64,000 bases of DNA from Tetmemena sp. SeJ-2015 (lineage: Eukaryota > Ciliophora > Spirotrichea > Sporadotrichida > Oxytrichidae), in the NCBI GenBank assembly GCA_027382625.1, contig JAJKFJ010022504.1:1-64000 (forward strand), in the 5' to 3' direction. Below, piece after piece: positions 12,501 through 24,289 of this stretch. Below the pieces are notes generated by a model, which had not been told where the DNA came from, did not search any database, and was given only the letters and a program-made list of their open reading frames with translations. Positions within the stretch are counted from its first letter, which is position 1. Each line of letters begins with the position of its first letter. Position numbers and translations under genes: made by a program.

Positions 12501-13915
12501 TTTTATTATAAATTATAATAGAATTCTATCATCGATATACTCTAAGAACCAGGTAAGTCTTGCTTCACAAAAGTTGGGTAGAGATCTTTAAATATTTTAT
12601 ATTTAAATTATCTTATTTAGTAGGAAAATTAATGAATAAAGTTTTTGAGTAAAATTTAACTTTATCTTGGAGTCCTCTTGAATGGTGATCGATGTGATAT
12701 AACTTCAAGTAAACTAAAGAATATTTTATTCTAAAATTTTATTCAGTATAAATCGTTACCTCAAGATAACATCAATTGACTTGAAATCTTTCTTCTATAA
12801 GCATCTGTGAATATAAATTCAAAATGTATTTATTTTTAAATAGTTCAAAATATAAAATTAAGTAAGAATAGGAGTCTCTCCCACTACATTTGGAATGAAA
12901 GGGCAATCAAATAAAATTTAGAAATCCTTATTATAATTGCTATCTTTATTGAATGGATGTCTATGCTCTTATTCAATATTTATATTCCCTTTTAAAGAAC
13001 AAAAATTTGTAATTAAGATTGTTTGGATGAGCTCTTTCAAGAATCTTGAGTAGCTGCTCCTCTTTATCGCACAGTCTGTGAAGTATTCAATTTCATTAAA
13101 TAATTGTTCTCATTTTAAAATTAATTTGCAGATTGTGTTTCCATCAAATAAGAAATAAAATATTTCCACCTGGTAGTATGTTGTATATCAATTGATAATA
13201 AACATTTGTTAGTATATCAATCTCTTGGCATGAGGAATTTAAAGATCGTCAATTAAAATTATATTTATCAACTTGAAGTGTTCCTTCTCTGATCTGCTCA
13301 ATATATAATTCTCAAATTTTAAAATTTAATAAAGAATATGCTTATTTAATTGTGTTTTTAAGTTTAGACTTTCACTTTTATATATTTTATTGGATTTCTA
13401 TAAATACTGCAAAATTGAAGCAGGATCATGGGAAAATGAATTATAGATTTTCATTAAAAGTGATAACTGTAAAAACAATTTATAAAGTTTTAAAAATGTA
13501 AACAAATTAATTGAATGGCTACCCAGTCTAGAATCGTGAATGAAAGCTCTGCGTTAAAGTATAATCAATTTATTATTTTAAGACATGAGGATCGACAGAA
13601 ATTAGCTAATTAAGCAACTAAGCTATGTTTCTATAACTCAAATTAAATAATTAATCAATTTTATTTTAAAGACTTCAAAAACAATTCAATAGTTTATCAA
13701 ACTATTTAACAAACTATATGAAATCAATCATGCACATATTAAATAAATTAACTCTATAAGATAACTATATTTAAATTTTATTTATTTTAGAATTTTAATA
13801 AAATCTTCAGAATATGGCCATGAAGATAGTAAGCAGTTTTGTAGGTCTGATACTTTAAAAATTTAACTTTCTTTGGAGTCTTTGAAGGACTTCGTATTAC
13901 TCTCTTTTATTTCTC
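9600..13915 (-). CDS. TRP-like cation channel gene, channel and C-terminal half
   Basis: Reading right to left, blocks include LCDKEEQLLKILERAHPN (13020-13100), DAVESRIKCSIIDLVGIYHV (about 11840-11915), a hydrophobic S1-like helix LFIPYCLFLTIYQFVMFVVI (about 11125-11195), an S5-like helix ILEVVRGMRYFFLVLLVTII (10290-10360), a pore region with TYRMVLGNFDSENFGE, and S6 WVLFLLCTIFNMIVMLNLLI (10050-10250). A cytoplasmic coiled coil follows (AKVNKIADQKIYQEMASLIS, then a Glu/Lys/Gln-rich block near 9650-9770). TRP/polycystin-type channels share this S5-pore-S6 pattern with NLLIAI at the S6 end. Such channels carry cations across a membrane; here the specific ion cannot be told. The N-terminal half lies at 18835-23790. 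Spacers between blocks are AT-rich IES candidates, and the block order is linear rather than scrambled. Confidence 0.75.
10001..10049. other. IES inside channel S6, pointer ATT
   Basis: The coding strand reads ...CTC ATT before the spacer and ...ATT GCC ATC after it. Removing 49 bp with one copy of the ATT direct repeat joins MLNLLI to AIISDTF, giving the uninterrupted TRP-like S6 end NLLIAIISDTF. The spacer is strongly AT-rich. Confidence 0.8.
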
Positions 13916-13924
13916 AACACATAG

Positions 13925-14254
13925 TATTGAAAAACTAGCATTGATTTCGGGAATTTCTTATAAAACACAGTTTGCTACTCAGTCTGTTGCTGATGTGAGG
14001 ATTAGTCTCTTAGTCTAAGCAGCTTTAAAAGACTGGCAGTTTGAAAAGGATTCATGCTTTTAGTTATCTAATTCTTAACTAATTGTGCTTATTAATTTAC
14101 ACTTTCTTTCTATAAGTTAAGGAATTATCTATTGCTCAGTAAATATCTGAGATCTTGAAAACTTTTTGGAAAAGCTTGAAATTAAGAAATGAATGCTCAT
14201 AAGATTGACATTAAAATTAGGTAAAAACATCTCACTTGAAGAAAAACTTCATTC
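13925..14254 (+). repeat. Left 330-bp arm of a long inverted repeat
   Basis: Nearly exact reverse complement of 18493-18822, from tattgaaaaactagcattg at the outer end to cttcattc at the inner end. Both arms are 330 bp by my count. No coding match was found in them. Confidence 0.9.
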
Positions 14255-14388
14255 TGATGAAGTTAAACTCCATCTCTAAATTTTTAAAGTAGCCAATCAG
14301 AGATTTAATAATAAAAATTATTAAGAAAAGCAGAGTTTCTGATTGGCTACTTTAAAAATTTAGAGATGGAGTTTTACTTCATCAGAAT
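14251..14388. repeat. 138-bp palindromic hairpin (MITE-like)
   Basis: Two 51-bp arms (14251-14301 and 14338-14388) pair around a 36-bp AT-rich loop; the outer ends are attctgatgaag and cttcatcagaat. The hairpin sits between the left inverted arm and the TBE end. No counterpart is present at the right junction (18492/18493). Confidence 0.85.
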
Positions 14389-14479
14389 CAAAACCCCAAA
14401 ACCCCATAATATGATAAGAAAGTGAAAATAAGTTGTGTATAATTAATTTCTTTATTAATACTTATAATCATGCTAAATT

Positions 14480-15900
14480 TAACCCCTAAACAGGCAATCT
14501 AAAGTTCTCTAGGAAGGTGAATTGACGTCTGTCTCATAATCTCTGAATTTTATACCTTTAAGTGCTTCTCTATCTCAGATAACTGATGTTAGGTTCATAG
14601 GTGCTGAATTTATTACTCTCTAAGCTTTTCAAAGGTTCTGATTAACCTTTGTCTATCTTACAATGTCTTGTTCCGAATTATATTGCATCATCTTCACTTT
14701 TCACACTAGTAGTATTCCTCTTTTTTCATATCGCATTCAAGTATGATTTCAACTATAGACCAATTGTCCCACTGCACTGAACCGTTGAGCCAGTCTGTCT
14801 CTATGGAAGTAGTGTTCCTTGCACCGATGCTTCCTCAATGTTTTCTCTTCTTACCACTCTGTTGAAGTCTATGACAGTTGCTCTGACTGGTTCAAAGTTT
14901 ATCATGATGTTCTTTGAGATCTCTGTGCACGAATCCCAACTCATGCAACTCCATCACTCCTCTAACGAGGTCAGTGAGAATAAGCAGTAAGCTAGTACTT
15001 GTTGCGCCTCGTGCCGAGAAATTTTCTTAGTGTGATCTCCCATTTAGGAGGCGAATGGCGATGTAATCAGATCGATTAGAACACCAGCAAGATGAAAGAA
15101 CGTACTTCAAGTTTTTGTCCCTCGCTTCTCTTAACACTGTCAGTTTCTTCCGATCTAAGACCTCTCTCTTCCTTCTTTACAAGGTTATCGTAAGGGAAGA
15201 TCTTGTAACCATACTCTTCTTGTATGATGGTGCTCTTCGCTTCGCATCAGCAAGGTGGAAGGTAATTTTGAACACATTCCTTCCAAAGTTACAACTCTCA
15301 AGCATGGTGTCTTGCTTTGAGCTTAGCTGAAACTTTACTGACACCATACACTTAAGGCTTCTGATTCATGAACTCAATCTTCCTCTTCTTCTCCTCTTGC
15401 TTCCTCTTTAGTTGAACCTTGTCAAGGGCATCGTGCTTGCCTCTTAGCTGGCCACCATCTTTAAAGTTTTCTTTATCCTCAATTACGAACTCAGCCATTT
15501 GCTTCTTCTCCATGTGTTTTTGGAGGAACTTGAGGAGAATGTCTGCTCACAGTGAGCAAGGATAGCGACCGTCCACTTTCTAATGCTTCATATAGATCTT
15601 AGGTTGTCTGAGTGGACTTCCTTTATGTGACGCTTGAGGCTCTGAGGATATTCGAACTGTCGTTGGCCATTACTCGCATTCAAAAAGTTTCTTCTCCTCA
15701 TTGAATTTTCTGGAGCAGCAACAAGAGGAGCATAGGTGCGATAGTTAAACGCCACCGACTTCTCAACTCTTGGCTTGACAATTTAAAGCACAGAGAACTC
15801 TCTTGCTCGAGCTCAAGTCAGAGAGCTCTTCCCTTGCACTTAGTGCACACAGCTCTTGTTTGGTTGCTTTTCGAACCAATTAGTTAGGCTTGTGTTTCCT
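14480..15900 (-). pseudogene. TBE zinc-finger/kinase-like ORF (57-kDa type)
   Basis: The minus strand carries a C2H2-type block with SLKRHIKEVHSDN (about 15600-15650), a second finger block before the ATG near 15498 and, nearer the left end, the kinase loop FVHRDLK (about 14910-14945). Comparison with 744-1880 shows the same order and many matching stretches; several bases around the catalytic loop (after HRDLK) are missing here. Frame changes make a full-length product unlikely. The zinc-finger region extends about 300 bp further upstream than in the left remnant. Confidence 0.75.
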
Positions 15901-16502
15901 GCAGGTTATCCGAATTCAGTTGGAGAAGGTTATCTTAAATTTTCAATTTTTAAATTATGAAGAGCCCGCCACTTATTTATAGCTGATGCTGTTGCCTAGT
16001 GCAGAGCACTCACGAAGAACAATCAGAGTGCAAAAGATTGCTGTCATTATTTTATGTTCTTCAATCTTTTTTATTTATTATAGATAGCTCCCATATTTAT
16101 CTCTTATTCTGCTTGATTTCGCTACGAATTAAGTTCTCAAAACGCAGTTAGTAGTGCTGCTAATTCCGTTGGCAACCATGTTGGTAATGTCGACGTCCCG
16201 AAAGGCTTAAAAATAGCTGCTACTTATTTCATTGCAACCGATTGAACAGCTACTAATTAAGTGCAGCAACTTTAGTATTGCTACTAATTAAGTTTTTAAG
16301 TATAATTAGTATTAATTTAATGGAGCCAACCACAATATAAAAAGGAGCAATCCATCTTACACAACTTGCACCATGATTACGCCTAATAGTTTCCTCTAGC
16401 ATCTTATCTATTTCAGCTTGTCATCCTATAGGATCTCACTATTAAATAGGTAAGAACTTTAGCTTGCGTAAATCCGCGATCAGACAATAATAAATTAACT
16501 GT

Positions 16503-17024
16503 TTGATTTTCAAAATAGAAACAACGAAGATACTCGAGCAAGATGTTGAAAACTTGAATGTTAAGCGATTAAGAGTGGAATCCAAAGTTGAGGCAACAGC
16601 CTCAACTCAAGAAGACCTCTACACCAACTTAGCAAGGTTAAACTCCAAGAAACAAAACTTAGTTGTTTGTTCCTTCCGGACAATGTATGGAACAAAGATA
16701 CTCGTTCCTCAAAGCAATCTTGCTGATGAAGAAAGCTCTCAAAACAATCGAGTCAACATGATGGAGATCCCAAATATCCTGAGATCTCAGTCACTATATG
16801 TATGACGATGCGATGGGAGAATCCGGAGGTTGCTCTATTCCTTCCTAACAAGGAACATCTCTCAAACAAGTTGCCAGAAACGAAGGTTCTTCTTTGGCGT
16901 CCTTTCTACTGTACGTGCAGAGTACCTCAAAGAATCATTGAAAATATGCACACAGGAAGAGATTCTAAGTAGAGGAGAACGACCCAAAGAAGCATGGAAT
17001 AGTTATCAGCGACCAATGGTTTGA
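16503..17024 (+). CDS. TBE middle ORF (position of the 22-kDa ORF), probably broken
   Basis: Two open blocks in different frames lie on the plus strand. 16503-16805 begins MIFKIETTKILEQDVENLN, and 16830-17024 contains YLKESLKICTQEEILSRGER. They sit between the kinase-like and transposase ORFs and on the opposite strand to both, the place of the small ORF in TBE elements. Function is unknown in the family. A frame change near 16803 separates the two blocks, and a third Arg/Lys-rich stretch at 17104-17286 may be a continuation. Confidence 0.5.
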
Positions 17025-17559
17025 GCAGCTTCAGAGTATCCCTACTTCTCTAGTAAGTTTTAGAGTTTAACTGTGTAGAGAAACCTGCACTGGCATCTAC
17101 TTAATGAAGGAGAGAGCAAAGGTATTCAGAGCACGGAAGCAAAAAAATACAAGCATCGAGGTGAGCAAGCGTCTATCACTATACAAATTAGGGACGACGA
17201 GAGCACATAGATGCGGGAGCAGGTTTCGAGATGAGGAAGCTAGGTTCCATCTTGGCCAACAGCAGAAGAGAGGAAAGGGAACCTGAATCCCTTCTCCAGA
17301 TAAGCAAAAAGTGACTTAAGTCAGCTTTTCACTCTACCTGTGCTCTTCCGATCTATATTCACTCTACCTTATCTCCCACATAACTTTGTCTTCTCTTCTT
17401 CCACTATCTTACAACTACTCACTATTAACATCCTCTGTATCGATAGCTTAATCATTGCATCAAGTGAACAAGTGATTAAGAAGCAGCAGATTCTATAGTG
17501 TCCCCTTAAAACTAAGGTTCCAGGTTAAAAACTCAATGCGTAACTCTGAGCGAGTATTG

Positions 17560-18415
17560 GAACATTTAAAACAGGGTGATGTTCAACTCAGCGTATGCCT
17601 TTCTTCGCTTCCTTTGTCTTGTGTACGGTGAGGTTGTCAACGAGTAGAACGATCTCACCAGTCTGTGATCTCTTCATCTCTGAGCTTCTTAAGGAACGCA
17701 ACATAACTGCTCTCGCTGGATAGAGCGAGGATGAAGGACATTAGCTTCTAAACCTGAGTCTTCGCTGATTCTGCAAGTAACGCACTTGACAGTTATATTT
17801 AACTTTATCTAATATCGAATTTTATTAAATAGTGCTATCTTGTACAACCTTCTCATGAAGGTGTTGTGTGGAAACACAGCTTCGTCAGAACATACAAACT
17901 TCACGCTATTCCCCTTAAAATCTGTTCAGTTTGTCTTAAAATTATTTCAGATTATTATAATAAAATGGATTAGTGAAGCATATAACGCGCTTCACTCGAA
18001 TCACAGTTTTAATACTTTATGCCATTTTAACGATAGATGTGTACAGTCTACGGAGAGATCTGAGATAAGGAAACTATCTATGGAAGATCTTCGCGCCGCT
18101 ACTCCAAACTAAGTGCCGCTTAAGTGGCGAAGTAGTTTTGTAGGATCAATAAATAATTGATGTGCACATCTTGAAACTTTAGAAGTGCGATGAGAACAGC
18201 TGCAAACTCCTAACTTTCTCATCTGTAAAAGCAACTTTCAAATGCGAGATTATAGTGCGCGCTGCACTCTCAACATTTTTTGCGATGGAGTTGATTGAGA
18301 ACTGGTAATTACTACTGATAAGGGTGACTACACCAATACCTTAGAGGTCAAAATGAAACTGAAGATAGATGGATCACTGTAGTTATCTTTTGAGTAATTT
18401 CCGCGTTTTGACTTC
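17560..18415 (-). pseudogene. TBE DDE transposase (42-kDa type), interrupted
   Basis: From the right terminal repeat leftward: an HTH-like block QFSINSIAKNVESAARTIIS (near 18250-18310), SDEAVFPHNTFMRRLYKI with the first catalytic Asp of the IS630/Tc1 core (17840-17900), then YVAFLKKLRDEEITDW and LLVDNLTVHKTKEAKK (17590-17710), whose Asp fits the second catalytic position. The HTH aligns in pattern with the transposase at 1-536. An AT-rich block near 17780-17835 and at least one frame shift near 17660 break the gene. The third acidic residue was not located. Confidence 0.75.
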
Positions 18416-18492
18416 GCAATGATTATAAGTATTAATAAAGAAATTAATTAAACACAACTTATTTTCACTTTCTTATCATATTATGGGGTTTT

Positions 18493-18822
18493 GAATGAAG
18501 TTTTTCTTCAAGTGAGATGTTTTTACCTAATTTTAATGTCAATCTTATGAGCATTCATTTCTTAATTTTAAGCTTTTCCAAAAAGTTTTCAAGATCTCAG
18601 ATATTTACTGAGCAATAGATAATTCCTTAACTTATAGAAAGAAAGTGTAAATTAATAAGCACAATTAGTTAAGAATTAGATAACTAAAAGCATGAATCCT
18701 TTTCAAACTGCCAGTCTTTTAAAGCTGCTTAGACTAAGAGACTAATCCTCACATCAGCAACAGACTGAGTAGCAAACTGTGTTTTATAAGAAATTCCCGA
18801 AATCAATGCTAGTTTTTCAATA
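18493..18822 (-). repeat. Right 330-bp arm of the long inverted repeat
   Basis: Reverse complement of 13925-14254 with few differences. It starts directly after the TBE telomere-like end and stops at ...gctagtttttcaata, beyond which channel-gene coding sequence resumes. Confidence 0.9.
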
Positions 18823-18834
18823 ATGAGAGTTAAG

Positions 18835-21800
18835 ATGTTCCTCTCCATTGATCTCGTTGAATCATTATAAAATTAAAATGAAGAGAGGTCTGAAATTGTA
18901 GGCAAGTTCTGTGAAGTCGTCTGATTCGATGTCAATGAGTTTTTCAACTCCGTCCTCGCTGACAATGAGGAGGGTACTGTCATTTTGGAACTGCACTCTG
19001 TTCATAACCTGCTTTGGCAATCTTTTTATCTCAACTCCTCCTCTGTTTTACTTGCAAGCCATGAGCTCACGAGATAAAATATATTATTTTGAGGAATGTT
19101 CTTGATGAAAGCTCCAGTGATTGCGTCCTTTAGAATAAACTAGTCGTCCCTTTGATTGTAGACTATGTACTTGGTGAAGTTTGGACTGAAGAACTCCAGT
19201 CTGTTTGAGTCATTCTCAAGGTTGCCTGGGTAGTCAGTGATTGAACGGATAAACCTCCATCTTGACAGCTTAGCGTCATGAGGGTCTTGCACTCTCTCGT
19301 AGAAGTAACATCTGTAGTTTATACCCAACTCAACATACTTAGTTTATATAATAAGTTTTGTCTTGACTCACGAATAACCATTCCTTATCGAATGATGGAT
19401 GAACCACTTCGAAATAAAAAACGTAATGAGATACAGCCTCAGTTAAATAATTTTCTTATTTAAGTTTCGCTCTTGATTTCCAAGTACCTCCATCTTCTTA
19501 TTGTCTTTGGGAATAGAAAATATTTTATTGATATTTAAATCAGAATTTAAAAATGAAATATAAGGATACTTACAATTCTTTAGTTTCAAGATAGTTTTTA
19601 TATTTGAAATATTGAAGAAAAAAACTATGTATTTATTATGCAAATATAAAGCAAGGACGTAAAGCAATTGCTTTTAAGGTATTCGAAAATCTTTAAAGTC
19701 TATTGAAATACATTAAAAGGTTTATAGACAGTATTTAATCTAATTCATCCGAATAAAAAAATAAATTGAAATTAGTGAGGATTTTTTAAATTTTACAGAT
19801 TTTTTTATTAGCTGTAAAATTCATTGGGAATCCTTCTCCTCTTATCATTTACTTTTATCTTTAGCAAAATAAATAGGAGAGCAAATTTGATTCTTCACCT
19901 GGTTCTGGTTTTTCTACTTTAATAATTCTACATTACTTCTATTTCGCATAATTTAATTCTTTAAAGTGTCTCATCTTGGCCAATATTAACTGATAAGACC
20001 CGATTTTACACTCCTGGTTAAGTCATCATCTAGTGTAATTATTCACTGTTATTAGTCTTTTTACTAAAATTTAGAGAAGTAGCTTCAAAACTATCTATAA
20101 TTGGCATGTTGTTTAAAAACGTTCCCTATAATTTTGGATGATTTAAAATTCAGAAAATTACCTTTTATTCAATTTTTTTGTAGCAATGCTCGGCCAACAA
20201 GGAGCTCTTACAGTTTTAAATTTTAGCATAGATGACTATAGCTTCGTCCTCGTTCGTTCAGGTCTTACAAAAGCCAACTCAAAAGTTTTTTTTTTTAAAA
20301 TAGAGGCTGAAAGTATAATATAGTTATTTAAGCTTAATAAATAATTGTTCTATAAGTTGACGAAGAATGGAGTCTGATAAAATAAAATTAGATTGTCAAT
20401 ACTTTTGGTAATTTAAGATGGCTCAAATAGCTTGTCTTGCTGAACATATATATTCATTTTATGTGAACATCAATTTCTTCTTTGGATTTGATGAGCACGC
20501 AGCCTATCTTGTATTTTGAGAACACAGTGAACGACTCCAGGTCTGTCATTTCAGTTTGGTGAACCTTCAATAGCTTTCCAGTAGTGATGCTCCAAGTAGT
20601 TATTGCACCTTTTAGATCCAGAGCCATAAACTAATCCAAATTACATTTATAAATCCTAGATTTCTTTGAAGCATATGTACTTTGTAAAAAAAAATATATT
20701 ATTTAAACAAACAAATAAATATATCGAGATAGAAGATTAATAATTTATATATTTTAAATATAATATATTTATAATACTTATCCACTCCTTCAATTTAATG
20801 CAACATATGTTTATAAAATAATTTAAATTTAATACAAAGATTAAAGCCTGATAAAATAAATAAATTGATTCAATTTATATGCTGAATTCATTTAAATTTT
20901 AACTCCTTTGAAATTGATGAACTTCATAGTGCCTTTTTAGATCTGTGGGATGATGTTAAGAGAGTCAATGCCTGATATGAAACCAAGTCTCTCGTTTGCG
21001 TTGTAGTACTCAAATTGACCCAAAGCTCCTATCTTTAAATTTAACACCAATAAAAAAATAATTTCCAAAATATTTTTGATAAATAAAATAAATTGAATTA
21101 GAACTTTAATTTTTCCAAATATAGTATTTTAGTTTTTTGATTATCTTTGAGTTAAAATAAAGTTGGTGATTTCGAGAGGGATATACTTTTCAGAGTCTGC
21201 GAGATCTTTGAAACTAAAGCATTTGAGCCCGCCTCGTACTTGGACTCCAGTCAATTGCTCCTGACACAGAATGAAGTTATTTCTGCAGTCAAATTATAAC
21301 TATAATTATTGCACCTTACAAAATAAAATAATAGAGTTCTCGTTGAAGTTTTGCATATTTAAGGCGTTAACATCGGCTATTTTCTTCATAGGTTTGTTTT
21401 TTTCGAAGTTTAAAATTTAATTAGTGATAAAAAGAGAAGAGAATCGAATAAAATATATTTACAAATTAAAATTATTTATGAATGGCAAAAAAACAAAGTG
21501 TAATTTGTATATTATTTTGATATTTGAATTTGAAGAATGAAATAAGCTATAAGAATTTAAAATACTTTTAGTAAGATCTCATCACAGAGCATATGAGATG
21601 ACCAAATTATTAAAGTCTCTGATACTTAAACGAAACAAGTAAAAATTCGCTGCTTTAATTACAAATAAATAGATAACAGTTCGCTAAAATTTAATCATAC
21701 TCAAGTGACCACTACATTATATATTTATTGGTTAATATAACTATTAAACATAAATAGATCAAATATATAAATAGGAATTTAAACTAATAAAGAATCATTA

Positions 21801-22930
21801 AGCGAAGGAAAACAAATAATTCAAATATAATATTAAAATATAAAAATATCATATTTGAAACTTTAATTAAAATCGGTGATTGGTTAAATTAATAAATGAA
21901 TAGTTGTAAAATGGTGTCATTTGAAATAGCAGTTTCATCCCCTGATCTGCAGCTTGTTCGTAGCCTATCAAAACTTAATATGAGTTTATTCTTTAATCAT
22001 CTTCGTAGCCTCTCTCAGTTGCGAGATATGATGAGCGCATATTTTGAAATTCCAAATATTTAAACAGGTAGAACTTGTGTCGCTTATAACTCAGGATTTA
22101 ACCCTCCCACACAAAACACACAAAAGTTGCAAGGGTATAAAATTCTTAGAATTTCTTGCTGAATCGAATGGTGAAATTATTATTTTAATTGGACACACTT
22201 TAACTGACTCTTATTTCTTCCATTTTAATTTTATCTATAAGTAATTTCATTAAATTCTCAGCTATAATAATTTATTTTATTAGATACAATAACTCACATT
22301 TATTAAATCCCTCAAATGTAATTAAATTTGGACCCTTAAATATTAAGTTCCAGAAGTACATGCACTTGTCGTCGAAGATAGTCATATACTTGAATTCCTT
22401 ATCAATACACCCAGAATGAAGGAATCCATCTATTGTAATGTTCTCAAGTGTCTTTTAAATAAAACATTACAAATCAATAAGCTTCTTTAAAATACTATCA
22501 TTCGGTATACCTTGTAAATTTAAATTTTCTAATAAAATAAAGTTAACTTGTTTACCATATATATTTTCAAGATTGATGCATTCGAGGGAGACCGTATGAG
22601 CCCCCATATTTTTGAGGGGGGACAGGTGAGGGAATTAAATAGTGAAACCCGCCCCATGGGGCAATATTTAAATCACTCTAATTCCTAATCTCTAATCTTC
22701 CTCTGGAAGTCCTATTTAATAATGCTTGAGTTGTTTAATTAAGTCTGATCTCTATAAAGAGGTTGGAACTTGATTATTTTTTAACATGCTCAATAATTCA
22801 TCATCATCATTTATCTATATAACAATTTTATCATTCAATCATCATATCATCATCATCATCATCATCAATCTATTCATCAATCTATCTATACAATCATCAT
22901 CATCAATCATCATCATCATATCATCATCAA

Positions 22931-22961
<31 letters not shown>

Positions 22962-23092
22962 ATTGATCATATCATCATCATATCATCATCATCATCATCA
23001 TCATCATTTATCATCAATTTAAACATATCATCATCAAACATAACTATCAATCATATCATATCATCATCATCATCATCATCATCATTACAAAA

Positions 23093-23125
<33 letters not shown>

Positions 23126-23790
23126 ATTTTCAAGATTATAATTATCTTTTTGAGGGTGAATTTGACGGTATCTTTGTTGACGGGCTCGAACTAGTACATT
23201 TTCATGGTCTTTCCATCCAGAGTTACGAAGATGGACTCATCTCCTCTCTTCTAGAGGAAAACAACTTGCAAATTGTCGTTAGTTGTTTCGGCCTGTTCTT
23301 TGAAGTCAAACATTGCCATCTTGCTTTCAGCGGAGGGATCTCTAAACAAGTAGCTCAGTTTGTAAAATATTATTAAATTTGGTTTGTACTTCTTGGAGGT
23401 TTCATTTTGAGTGACAACGAACCAGATTTCAGAGTTTTCAAGATCATTAGCATATCTTATGATGGTGTCATCGACTTGGGCTACCTTCTTAGAAACAGGC
23501 ACTTTGTTCTTGAAGTCCTCATAATTCAATACTCCCACGTAGATATTTCCATTCTTCAGAAGCACTGACGCAGAGAAATAAAATTAAAGAGCCTCCCCAA
23601 TCTGCGTTTTTCTTTATTTTGAACAATAATAATTGAAATTAGTTGATTAATTTGAACATGCAGAGAATGTCAGCTTGGAACTCAATGTGATTGTACCACT
23701 CTCTGAGAGTGAGGTCGTACAAAGATACGAAGTCATTGTTCGCAATCAGAGCTCCATTATTTTCACCCACATTTATTATCAAATATATAT
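18835..23790 (-). CDS. TRP-like channel gene, N-terminal WD/propeller-like half
   Basis: Coding blocks read right to left have the look of WD-type beta-propeller blades: GALIANNDFVSLYDLTLREW (about 23690-23760), MLLKNGNIYVGVLNYEDF and WFVVTQNETSKKYKP (23380-23565), a block with ESIFVTLDGKTMKMYQFE (about 23190-23240), FKYMTIFDDKCMYFWNL (about 22340-22395), MALDLKGAITTWSITTGKLL (20565-20625), FEYYNANERLGFISGIDSL (about 20960-21015), a block at 19140-19328, and PKQVMNRVQFQNDSTLLIVS (18965-19025). Ciliates have large proteins joining such propellers to an ion-transport domain, and the order here continues into the channel half at 9600-13915. The gene is broken by many AT-rich IES candidates and by the TBE block at 13925-18822. 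The extreme N-terminus was not found. Calling it one gene is an inference from strand, order and lack of a TGA-terminated end. Confidence 0.6.
21868..22272 (+). repeat. Dispersed repeat family, copy 1 (about 400 bp)
   Basis: Shares ordered motifs with 39804-40219, 42280-42660 and 53160-53575: ctgatctgcagcttgttcg, cttcgtagcctctctcagtt, gcgagatatgatgagcgca, cacacaaaa, tgctgaatcgaatg, attggacacactt and tctcagctata. All four copies lie in the same orientation. It sits between coding blocks of the channel gene. Confidence 0.8.
22575..23137. other. Large IES with 14-bp pointer and (ATC)n microsatellite
   Basis: The 14-mer atattttcaagatt occurs at 22561-22574 and again at 23124-23137. Deleting one copy plus the DNA between joins the coding blocks as DNYNLENIYGKQ on the minus strand. 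The 563-bp insert holds a GC-richer part with ggcccatggggc-like symmetry near 22650 and a microsatellite. Confidence 0.75.
22786..23128. repeat. (ATC)n microsatellite
   Basis: About 340 bp of imperfect atc units with interruptions such as atatc and aatc. The open frame across it (His/Ile/Ser runs) reflects the repeat rather than a gene. Confidence 0.95.
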
Positions 23791-24289
23791 TTATTTTTAT
23801 TAATTTGAAATTAATTTAGTTTTAATTTGACTAAGAATTTACTTAACCTATTTTTATTCTCACTCATTATAAAGAGAAATTACACCCAATTTTTTAATTA
23901 AAACTGATTCAACAAAAAGAATAGAATGTTTTAAGACATTAAAATTAAAATTTGGTCCTAGAATAATTTTTTTGTGGACAATTTAAATCAATTTTTTTAC
24001 AAGAATCAAGAATTGACATTCCTTACTATAATTTGATATTTATTATTCGCTTTTAATTTATTCTGTTTCTCTAATATTACAATATAATGATTAATTTCCA
24101 AAAGTGAAATTCGAAAACAACTTCACCTAAACTTAATTTAAAGTCATAGAATAAATTACCTTTTTCTATAAAGTTTACTTCAAGATATAATAATAGATAA
24201 TGCTTTATATTAAAGATCCTTTCTCTATAGATTTCTCTGATATTGAACTAGCTTTCATCAATCTCATAAGCTTGAGAGAATAAAATTTA

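Larger units (their letters stand above)
14390..18492. mobile_element. TBE transposon, end-to-end copy
   Basis: About 4.1 kb bounded by inverted repeats: aaaaccccaaaacccc at 14390-14405 on the left, and one ggggtttt unit ending at 18492 on the right. It holds the three ORFs expected of TBE elements: the zinc-finger/kinase ORF (minus, left), a middle ORF (plus) and the transposase (minus, right). All show frame breaks. The right end lacks one 8-base telomere unit. The element lies inside the channel gene, between 330-bp inverted arms. Confidence 0.9.

Noticed and set aside
22786..23022. His/Ile/Ser-rich ORF
   Set aside because: It is a reading of the (ATC)n microsatellite inside an IES.
22786..23128. 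CRISPR-like array
   Set aside because: The only tandem array in the window is a trinucleotide microsatellite, with no spacer structure.
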